Assembly (NCBI RefSeq): GCF_001039355.2
Contig: NW_019776177.1
Location: forward strand, 40,926 to 97,049
Origin: Lingula anatina
Taxonomy: Eukaryota; Brachiopoda; Lingulata; Lingulida; Lingulidae
Direction: 5' to 3'
DNA length: 56,124 bases
Positions 47,362-56,124 of the stretch are shown here, one piece after another (the stretch's first letter is position 1; the number at the start of each line of letters is the position of its first letter). Position numbers and translations under genes: made by a program. Under the pieces are notes generated by a model. That model was not told where the DNA came from. It worked only from the letters and a program-made list of their open reading frames with translations, and did no database searches.

Positions 47362-48728
47362 TATAGACTTTAACAGATCAATGATCTTGTATATGTGCTT
47401 ATATTTGAGGTTATACGCAGATATTGCCAAATTGCTGATACTGTATATTTTGCACAAATTGTAAAAAATGTCAGGAATCAAACCAGGATTTGACTAGATC
47501 GAGAAAGAATGCTGCTTTTAGAGCCTTTAATTTGCCAAAGCGAGTTATATTTGCATCTTCATATTCAGTAAATGATGATAGGGTGTAGCTTAATATTCAA
47601 GTTTTTTTAAGACTCTATTTAGAATATATCTAAAGCTAAGGAACACTTGCATACAGTTTTACTTGATGTACTGTATATTATACCCTGTCCCCTTCTTCAC
47701 CACGATATATACAGCCATTATTTATATATAAATGTCTGGTGTCGTTTACTTGTGTAGGAAACCTACATATAAATGAGAAAACTACTTGTAAATGAAATAA
47801 TCGTTTGATTTCCTCGACCGGTTGAGTTCACTACCTCTATTTCAGCCTAGATTTGAGTGCATTTTAATGAAAATGATAATTACATGTACGATGAAGTCAC
47901 CGGCAACTGTCACGTTATATTTCAAAATTAAACACTATTAAAACTCAATTACTCTACGTTACTATTTCAAACCATTGCTCAATTTAATGTGAACCGATGG
48001 CAGTGAACTTTCATAATTAAGGTTTCATATTAAAACTGGCAGTGAAATCAGAATTGGAAATAGCCCATTAAATCAACTAGACGCTGCCTGGCGGATTTGA
48101 ATATAATAGTGGTCGTTATCATTATTGAATGCAATAAGTAGAGTTAACTGGTTTAGAGAGTCACTAGAACTGTTACAGCATCAAGTTGTCATGGATTTAG
48201 CAAAGGAAGCAATTCTGATGTTGTTACCTTTGCGGATTGAATTAATATAAGTTACTTTGATAGAAAAGGACCTATCAATATTAACAAAAAAAGTATTTGT
48301 GTGTGTGTGTTCTGTCAATTTTTGACAACGTCGACTCATGTTACACTTTTATTTATATCAAGGTATTTTAAACCTTTAAATCAGCGAATGACATACTTGT
48401 ATATCACATAAAACAAGAATAATTCGGCAGTGTTAAGTGAAGATTGGAGTGCAGATTGGTTTTTTTAAATATAATATGTGCTTTATCTTGTGGAAGTATG
48501 ATAGCACGTGGATATCAAATAAGTAAAATGATAAATAAATTGACGGATTGATGGATGGATGAAAAAAGGAATAAAAAACTACACAGTGACTGGGCACAAA
48601 ATAAGTTGTTTATTTTTCATAACTGAGGTTATTCAGACGTGACAGAAATAAGTCGGCGTTTTTAACTTCCAAATGACAATTGGTGAGTTAAAAAGTATTT
48701 CGACAACGTCCAAAAGGTCAATAACGAG
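47362..48728. other. Intergenic DNA between convergent genes
   Basis: Holds the 3' UTRs of the Ly6 gene (plus) and the LDL-A gene (minus). A minus-strand AATAAA at about 48608-48613 is a likely polyadenylation signal for the latter. No other gene seen. Confidence 0.5.
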
Positions 48729-49960
48729 TTAACAGCCCATCTCATCCGAGTTATCTGGGCAGTTGGCATAACCATTACACTTCTGACGGGAGCTATAGCA
48801 GATACCCGGACTACAGGCCGTGGACCCCTGGGGACAGGTTCCATCCGCGCACTGCACGTTCATTGCCTTGCACACCATCTGGTCAGCGCAGTGGTGTAGC
48901 CCCTTGCTGCACTCCTCTGGTGCGCAGTTCCTCTCGTCAGCGCCGTCGGCACAGTCGCGGTGGCCGTCACATCTCAGCTTGCTGACGTAGCAGGAGTTGT
49001 CTCCGCCACCGCAGGGTTTGTCCTCGGGGCGACAAGAACCGTCTGGGCATTTCTTGTAGATAGGAACGCAGACTCCCGGGTTATCACACCAGCGATACAA
49101 GGTTAAAAGTCCCAGGTCTTTAACGTCACTATACTCCAGGCGATGGTTAAAGTGCTTTCGCATCGTGTATATCTCAGCATTGGTGATATTCAGACGCTCG
49201 CATGACTTCGGCGTGCAATTTGGGTCGACACTTCCGTCATCGCAGACCGCTTTTTCCGTACAGCGCACATCTTTACGGTGAAGGTAATTCAGTGCGCAGG
49301 GCCCATTGGGACACATCGCCCCTGAAGCATGGCAAACGCCGTTGCACGCCTCGGTCCATGGCAGGCAAGACTTGGTGTCAGCACAGTATGGGGCGTGGCT
49401 CTGGCAGTCTTCCGGACGGCAGTCCTTCTCGTCTACGCCCTCGCCAGGGCAATCCTGGTTGCCGTCACATCTGGCCGCGTTCATAATGCAGACGTCAGAG
49501 TCGTCGCCGCAGGACGTGTAGCCTGTTTGACAAGCCCCAGCACATTTCTCATTGGGATAAATGCAGGTTTTGGCAGAGGCACAAAACCAGGTTCCCTTTT
49601 TGCACTCCTCTGCTGTGCAGTTTGCCTCGTCTTCTCCGTTTGAACAAATGCGGTGACCATCACAGCGTAAGTTGAGATCGGGGCACTCCTTCGTCCCCAC
49701 GGTGGTGACGCACGGAAAATGCCCAACTGGGCAAGTTCCATCGGAACACTGCACATAATTGCTGATGCATTTCGAATCAGATTGGCAAAAACGGTTGCTG
49801 GATTTGCAGTCTTCTGGATTGCAACCTTTTTCATCCTCTCCTTCGTCACACAGTTCCAAACCGTCGCATCTGAATTTGAAATTGCACGCACAGTTGTGTT
49901 AAACGGAGGTAGTGTTCCGCGAGGCAAAGCAGAACCATTAACATTTACTTCTGCTTTGTT

Positions 49961-49999
<39 letters not shown>

Positions 50000-50686
50000 A
50001 AAGAAGACGATGGTGATGATGATAAAGAAAAGCAAACGGGGAAATAATTTTTGTTACAATTCTTGACCATTATGTGGTTTTCAATCTATTTTGTGAAACA
50101 AGGATTATTGCATTTACTTCTTAAATGAGCTAAGTCATTTTCTTTTGTTCAAAACAATGCGGGGACATCCGCGGGCTACTCATTCATCTCGTCGAAATTA
50201 TATATGGGCCGCCACCTTCACTGCATTACAAGACAAGCTCTGTCTACGCCCGGACTTACCTGTACCGCTCTTCATAACACGTTTCGTGTCCGCCCGCCCA
50301 ATTACACTTGTGCCCGCCAGGGGGACACTTCCCGTAGCACGGCTCAATGAACAGGTTGCACGTCTTGTCCTTCTTACAGTACGTCCCGAGGGCAGGGCCC
50401 GGGGTCCCGATCATCATCACCCTACACTCCTCTGGGCGACAGTTTTCTTCGTCCGAGAAGTCGACCCCGTCACAGTCGTAATGTCCGTTGCACCTGCCGT
50501 GCCACAGGATGCATTTTCCGTTGGACGTGCAGTTGAAGCCGTGGGCGAACTGTTCCGGTGTTTTGCACTCTGAAAATAAATATCACAGGGAAAGGGGGAA
50601 TAGTCAATGACCAATATTTTTATATGAAACGGAGGTGTATGACTGATAATGTTACAGTGCTCGTCACATTCTAAGAAGTAGTCCAA

Positions 50687-50731
<45 letters not shown>

Positions 50732-50946
50732 GCCCAAAATGTGTCAAAACGTGGACATCCCATTTGTTACCAGGTAATGTTAAACCGGAGAGAACATCAA
50801 ATAGCGATATAAGAACCGAGTCTTTCCCACCGCATACCCTAAATGACTGGCATACCTGGCACTTTCGCCGTCACTTCAGTGGGAATGGCAGATAAAGCAA
50901 CTGTTGCGACAAAGACACAAAGCACTGACCGACCAGATGAAACCAT
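48729..50946 (-). CDS. Secreted LDL-receptor class A repeat protein, 513 aa
   Basis: Exons on the minus strand, 50946-50856, 50569-50260 and 49869-48729, join in phase (1, 2) to 513 codons plus TAA. Exon 1 encodes a signal peptide (VLCVFVATVALSAIPTEVTA region). The rest is almost entirely cysteine-rich: about seven modules end in the LDL-A calcium cage (for example RCDGHRDCADGADERNC and KCNGYANCPDNSDEMGC). Each is preceded by a second block of the form PEDC...FC...KC...C.DGTCP.G...C, giving a composite unit of about 65-70 residues. There is no transmembrane segment, so it is probably secreted. LDL-A modules bind ligands through Asp/Glu and Ca; module 5 lacks the full DxxDE pattern. Nearly all modules lie in one large exon, suggesting expansion within the exon. 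No known full-length orthologue recognised. Confidence 0.85.
49957..49999. repeat. (CTA)n microsatellite
   Basis: About 13 TAC triplets in the intron between LDL-A exons 2 and 3. Confidence 0.92.
50691..50731. repeat. (AAT)n microsatellite
   Basis: About 13 ATA triplets in intron 1 of the LDL-A gene. Confidence 0.92.
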
Positions 50947-50999
50947 TGTGCTCGAAATCTACTACAACTCAAAGCTGAGGCAGATCATCTACGTACATC

Positions 51000-51007
51000 T
51001 ATTTATA
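51000..51007 (-). promoter_or_regulatory. TATA box of the LDL-A gene
   Basis: Minus-strand TATAAATA lies about 55-60 bases before the start codon at 50946, giving a predicted transcription start near 50975 and a short leader. Confidence 0.6.
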
Positions 51008-53046
51008 CTGGTCCAAGGTCGGTTACTAGAGTGACAGGCAATTATTTTGATTTATATCCAATTTGCTTTCATCACGAAATAGGATGTCAGTGAAATTGGA
51101 TAATTAAAATATCGTTAGTTGGTGCTTGTATTACACACTGACATAATGCGTGTGAAACACATGGTAATCATTTTACCTATCGTAAACTTCACAGTCTGTT
51201 TCATGTACGGAAGTCGTTGTGATGCAAATAATACTGTCGTCTGCGGAGTGAAATGCGTTTGTTGTTTACTTCTAAATTTCGAAATCGCACCGATAGAGAG
51301 GGACATGGTCTGTTCAAAAGACAATGACTGCTTCAACCAACGTCAGCAAAAAACTTTCAAATCTTTCCTTTTTTCGTGGAAATTTATGACTGATAAATAA
51401 GTATAATAACGTGTGATTTTCTTCTACTGTGCATATGCCTCTCCCAAGATTTTCATATGTTGTTCTTTTTTCGTTTGCTATTAGGCATTTAGGAGTTGTG
51501 TAGTTGGATTGAATCTCACAAAAATCTAATTGGCATCTGTAATTGGAAACAATTCAGGAATGATTTTACTTTGTTTTCTTTTATCATAAGCTTTTTTTAA
51601 CCAGGGGGTACTTTTCGCTTTGTTAACAAACATTTTAGTATCATGCACACTTTGGCACAATTTTGATGATAAGGTCTCAAACATTATTAAAATTATTGTG
51701 TAGAGTATTTTAAATAGATATGTCCAACTTAAAAATAACACAATAATTGTGAATTTCGAAAGAAATTCAAATACACCCACTAGTACTTCAGAGAATGACA
51801 CTGATATATTTGAATATTTTGAACGTTTTTTGGTGTTGATTTACTTATCTGAACCAGCATACATATATACTGTATGATTTGGGTAAAAAAAACATGGAGT
51901 ATTTGAATTTATTTTCCATATTTTATTTATCATAATTCAACGAGATTAACGTCTTTCAGCACTTCATTATATCGACCTTTGGTACACAAACGCTTTGACT
52001 GGAATAGCTTTGAATTAATACAAACACGTGGCATTCAATTAAAAAAACGACGGCCCAAGTGCAGGGGGGGCATGTACAATAAATCAATTAATTTTGGTAC
52101 CTTTTCAGTGTTCATCAAGAAGAAATAAATTAATTATTGATATTAATTGAAGCTTTAACTTAAAATTATTGAATTATTGTCTAAGTATTGATGCAGCTAT
52201 TGGCAACCGATATTGTCAAATAAACATACCCTGGTGAGTTCAATAAAAATAAGAGAGTCCTTGTGGTTACCATTTTGACATCTCTGCAAAACATGTTATG
52301 AATATTGAATATTGTTGAAACACTTACACTTCTTAAGAAGAGATGTAATTGATTGCAGTGGTTGGCAACAAGTGAACGTCAGTGATACTGAAAATTGCCG
52401 CAAGCGTACATGCACCTCAGGGAAGTCGCCATTTTTCGCCTCAATGACAAAATCGTGTAGGCTTGCGTCTGAAAACGGATGTTTCAAATTGATAATTTTA
52501 AAGAAATTAATAGTAAGGAAACACCTATTTACGAACGATAAAAACGTGTCTTGAAACAGTACACAACTAGTACATGCAATGTTAGAAAACCTGTTTATTT
52601 AATGCGTTAGATTTAAAACATATGACATACAGTATTTTATCAAAAAGGATTTTAATATAAAGGATGTATCAAAACCTGGTGCCCTAAAATTTATGCTTGA
52701 AGATTGACTTTAAAAAGATTTATTTACCCAGACTTGAATAAATGAGGTTTACACGCTGCAACTAGCGAGATAGAGGTTTCACAAGTTTTATACCTCACCA
52801 ACAGAACGTTTAAAATTGCAATACATCAGTTGGAAAAGATAATAAAGTATTCATTTACCTTGTATTTCAAAAATCTCATTTTATTTCAATAATATATGAA
52901 TATGGCCCACAGGCATTTTGCATAATTTACAAATATCTACCCTTGCTATTCAACTTTCTTTTATTGTAATTTGTAAAAAACATTTAGATTGAAGAAAACT
53001 TCTGTTTTCTTTTTCTTATTCTATAAAGCGTTTTAAATGAATTAGT
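51008..53046. other. Intergenic DNA, no gene recognised
   Basis: About 2 kb of AT-rich sequence upstream of the LDL-A gene and downstream of the minus-strand gene ending at 53047. Short open frames at 51119-51400 (+) and 51526-51801 (-) have no recognisable domain, no splice support and AT-driven composition. Confidence 0.5.
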
Positions 53047-54191
53047 TCATTTTTCAACACCAAACACGCTACTTATTTCTTTACATTCTTGTTCGATGGA
53101 GTCATGACAGTCATGTACATCAGTTTGGTTTCCTGATGCCTTCGCATGTCCTTTGGCATTAAGCTCTCCATGCGTACATATCCTATAGATCCTGTAAACA
53201 ACTTTCTTATCTCTCTGATATGGCTCCTCTCGGTATATTAACCTTAGGTCAGAAGAATGCCCGCATAAAGGAACGTGACACATCTTATCACTACCTTTAG
53301 AATTGCAAGCGACAGGAAGGAAACGACCGTCGTTATTGATACTACGCATTTTCCGCCCCTGCCTTCGGAGTTCGTGCACGTTCCCTTGAGAGTCGGTATA
53401 CCAGGGTTCATTACGTGATAACGCCACCAAGCAGGGAAGCACATGTCCACAAACTTTGGGGTGTTGATGACATGTGTGTTTAAATGCAGAAAAAGAATAA
53501 AACTGGATTTCTACATTCCCCGGAATTGGTTTCTTTTTTATTGTTCGTCGTAGAAAGAACCCCGACGGCTTAGTACTGTTGGCTAATTGACAATGGACAT
53601 AAGAAACACCATGACTCAACATAAAGAACTTGTCTTCATTGTCTTCAATATAATACCTGCGTAAACTTCGTTAAAGAAATATCTTAAATAAATGCAAGAT
53701 GTGGTTGTGTGCCACGTGTGTGTGTGTGTGTGTGTGTTTGTGTTTGTGTGTGTGTGAGAGAGAGGGAGAGAGAGAGAGAGAGAGAGAATAAGAGAGATCA
53801 ATTACCAAAAAGTGTCTCTTTCAAGCAAAAAAGGATACATCATCAGATCATCAGCTTCTCCATCAATGAAACATTTTCTTATTTCCTCCATAAGCCTTTC
53901 CCATTCTCCCTCCTTTAACTTCACTCTTGGATCTGACATAAAACGTTGTTTCGCTTGATTTATGTTTAAGAGAACTTCCTCCATGTCCTTGGTTGATAGA
54001 TCGCGTTCCTCCAAGGAGAAGGACCCCTCTCTTCTAGAAGCTAATCTATAGTAATTTTGTTGGGTCAAATCAAAACAACAAACGGGCTCATTCTCGTCGA
54101 AATTGCCAGCCATATCAGTATCACATACAGCTCGGTCTACAGGCCCTAACACCGGGTACAACAATTCATTTGGTTGCGCCTCAGCCATCAT
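53047..54191 (-). CDS. Unrecognised two-exon protein, 331 aa, Cys/His-rich C-terminal half
   Basis: Exon 54191-53806 ends at the donor TTTTTG/GTAATT. Exon 53656-53047 follows the acceptor TTTACGCAG. The phase joins (TG+G = Trp) to 331 codons plus TAA. It opens with two consecutive Met codons and has no signal peptide. Residues 1-130 are acidic and helical (EEVLLNINQAKQRF region) with a CC pair. Residues 130-331 look beta-rich and contain CHQHPKVCGH, VACNSKGSDKMC and HVPLCGH clusters, possibly zinc-binding. Alternating hydrophobic strands around a LPCLVAL segment and a leaderless N-terminal pro-region made me consider a beta-trefoil cytokine (IL-1/FGF-like) fold, but no diagnostic signature is present. 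The intron contains a (TG)n(GA)n tract. It is divergent from the gene at 54820. Function unknown. Confidence 0.6.
53718..53788. repeat. (TG)n(AG)n microsatellite
   Basis: In the single intron of the gene at 53047-54191. It has the same TG-then-GA structure as the tract at 6474. Confidence 0.95.
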
Positions 54192-54533
54192 GGGACATGA
54201 AACGTTTTATAGAAAGGTTTGGTACTTATACCACTTATACTACCTCCTTCGTCACAGCACACAAACAGTAAGTTTCTTTGCCACGCCAGGCACTTACTAC
54301 ACAAAATATAGTTTATAACAACATCCCTATCATTATTATTATTATTGAATAAACAACACAATTAACGTCAATAAATGATCCCCCTCTGACACAGACTGTT
54401 CTCAGCACAGGATTGGCTTATGCACCATGCAAATGTCACAAGTCAATAAAATGCCACTTGTATCATGTGAAACAAAACGATATATAAGCTAAGTTAACTA
54501 GCAGATCTGAAGAAAACAACGGAGCCATCGGAA
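54192..54533. other. Shared upstream region of two divergent genes
   Basis: Short intergenic gap. A minus-strand TATAAG lies near 54232-54237 and a plus-strand TATATAAG at 54480-54487. Either could serve one of the flanking genes. Confidence 0.35.
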
Positions 54534-54541
54534 TATAAAAG
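54534..54541 (+). promoter_or_regulatory. TATA box (TATAAAAG) for the plus-strand gene
   Basis: TATAAAAG followed by a G run, about 285 bases before the ATG at 54820. Transcription would start near 54565. Confidence 0.45.
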
Positions 54542-54819
54542 GGGGAACATACGGGAGCACTCATACGTTGACATTCGTTTAAGATTTATTAGGAAGGTGG
54601 TATCAGCCTCAAAATTCAGCAGTGCACATTAAAAAATAGGAAACACCCATTTTGTTTATTTCTTGAGATTTGTGTGCAATTCACAAAATATCAACGTCCT
54701 TATAGTTACGCAAAAGCAGCCACGCTACAAGCCACTGATCCTCCAAATGAAGGAAGACCGTTCACAACTCAAACGTGTCCTTAAGGAGAGCGGCATCAAC
54801 TCGTCAAAAAGAAGAGACA

Positions 54820-55293
54820 ATGGAAAAAATTAGAAAAAAAATAAAGGCTCCATCCCCTCCGGCTCATAATCGAAGAAGAAAACGATTAACCCGAGCAGCC
54901 AGCCGAACAGAACATCGCCACCCCGTAAAGGAGATACAAAATGACAAAGCGTTTGTCATGTCCAACGGGAAACGGAAAACTAAAAAAGAGGAAACAGCAA
55001 CTGTCCTGTCAAAGAGCCAAAGAGCCAACAAAAAAACAACGTCAGTAGACGACTGTGTATCCTGTGATCGTGCAAAGGCAAAATCAATCGAGCAAAGGCG
55101 TAAAATGGAAATGTTTCTGTACCTGCTGAAAGAATCAATGAATAATCTTGCTACTCTTTATACTGAAATGGAGAACTCTATTGGTGGACCTTTACGGTGG
55201 AAAAATGACCAATATGCCCGTTCCACGCGCGAATATCTCGAAAACATGTGTGACAATTACAACCCAAAGTTAAGGGTACAGATTTGCGCATAG
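54820..55293 (+). CDS. Unrecognised basic, helical protein, about 157 aa
   Basis: An uninterrupted frame runs to TAG at 55293. The first in-frame ATG is at 54820 (MEKIRKKIKA); the frame stays open upstream to a TGA at 54748-54750. Residues 1-95 are very basic and low in hydrophobics, with KKIK, RRRKR and KRKTKK clusters that look like nuclear-localisation or nucleic-acid-binding signals. A CVSC pair follows. The last ~60 residues are predicted helical (MFLYLLKESMNNLATLY), ending in YNPKLRVQIC. No known domain recognised. A 28-codon upstream frame (54747-54833) overlaps the start in another phase. It could repress translation or be the true N-terminus if there is a one-base error in the A-rich stretch. 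AATAAA near 55918 may be the polyadenylation signal. Confidence 0.45.
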   Translation: MEKIRKKIKAPSPPAHNRRRKRLTRAASRTEHRHPVKEIQNDKAFVMSNGKRKTKKEETATVLSKSQRANKKTTSVDDCVSCDRAKAKSIEQRRKMEMFLYLLKESMNNLATLYTEMENSIGGPLRWKNDQYARSTREYLENMCDNYNPKLRVQICA

Positions 55294-56124
55294 ACGTTAC
55301 CATTGAAACACTATCACCCACCCATTACAGGAACATCATACAAGCGTGTCTCGAAGTTATTCACCTCAAACATTAAGTTGAAATTTATCATGCCTGCCTA
55401 CGAGACGTCTGGTACGTGTCAGTGTCTGGTAGTTTTGACACCTTGACTGATGATTGTAACTTTTTCTGTATGCCAAAACGGGGAAAGGCAGGGTCATGAA
55501 ATGTGCAGCAGCTTTTAAAACATCATTTTCTAGAATTGTAATATCTTTGAGGCTTCTCGGGCTATTGAACTACCAAGGTACAGGTTATTTGAGGTACAGG
55601 TTATTTGACTTATAAATTTGATACATGTTGAGCCACAAGGAACAAAGGTATACTGCACATGTAGTTATGTTGGAGACAAATGTTCATTTGGTCTCCAAGT
55701 GATAAAGGCATTTCTTAACATCGTCCAAATGAGGTGTATCAGATGAACGTGTACATAAGTACATTTATAATATATACTTTTTCTTGAGCACTGAATGTGT
55801 ACATGGTTAAAAACTTGTAAAACTTGCATTACTTGTTAAAAGCAGCACAACTTCATATATTAACTAATTTACAGGTAAAAAGACGGTTACCAGCAGTCTT
55901 GTAAGTAAATACAAAGAAATAAATATGGGAAATATATCATTAATCAGTCATTCTTTGCTAGTGGTGCACTGCGGGGGGACCATAACAAGAATGTTATTTA
56001 AATTTAGATAGCCGACCAAATTCTCATGACATCGTTGTGTATGTTTCAATAACAAATCAAAGAAGCTGCATGAGCAAGGAGGATATTGTTATAAAAGCAA
56101 AAGAAGAGAAAAAGCAGAAAATAT
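55294..56124. other. 3' flank of the last gene
   Basis: No coding signal. A short tandem duplication GGTACAGGTTATTTGA lies near 55578-55608. Confidence 0.5.

Noticed and set aside
49202-49643. Open plus-strand frames opposite the LDL-A exon
   Set aside because: Antisense shadows of the cysteine-rich coding strand.
51526-51801. 91-codon minus-strand frame considered as a LINE fragment
   Set aside because: No catalytic motif of reverse transcriptase or endonuclease is visible.

Overview
The window is eukaryotic, AT-rich DNA with spliced genes (consensus GT/AG introns), long introns, microsatellites, many short inverted-repeat elements and four single unresolved bases (7120, 14354, 18552, 39118). 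The gene content fits a marine invertebrate, most likely a lophotrochozoan such as a mollusc or brachiopod: a single-exon MPEG1/perforin-2, a lineage-type peptide GPCR pair, a Ly6/uPAR GPI-type protein and an LDL-receptor class A repeat protein. The organism is an inference; no ribosomal or mitochondrial marker is present.

Left part (1-12.9 kb). ATXN7L3, the SGF11 subunit of the SAGA deubiquitinase module, lies on the minus strand in 11 coding exons with consistent splice phases (364 aa). Its probable TATA-less ETS/NRF1/YY1 promoter is near 8.9 kb. Intron 1 carries a decayed retroelement pol fragment and the last intron a 66-68 bp minisatellite. Head-to-head with it is the intronless MPEG1 gene (10145-12178, +, 677 aa).

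Middle part (13.3-34.0 kb). A tandem segmental duplication forms two blocks of about 8.8 and 9.8 kb (13.35-22.14 and 24.18-33.97 kb) around a 2 kb repeat-filled spacer. Each block holds a five-coding-exon rhodopsin-family GPCR on the minus strand, with its own noncoding first exon and TATA box. The copies differ by transposon insertions and by replacement of the C-terminal tail of copy 1 with sequence from a local tandem repeat.

Right part (34-56.1 kb). A three-exon gene for a 93-aa secreted eight-cysteine peptide is followed by a four-exon Ly6/uPAR-like gene (259 aa) whose 6.9 kb intron is packed with MITE-like elements. Convergent to it is a three-exon secreted protein (513 aa) with about seven composite LDL-A repeats. 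At the end are two unrecognised head-to-head genes: a 331-aa Cys/His-rich protein (minus) and a basic helical protein of about 157 aa (plus). Several genes here (pore former, receptors, Ly6, cysteine-rich secreted proteins) look like immune or cell-surface functions, but nothing shows that they work as one system.
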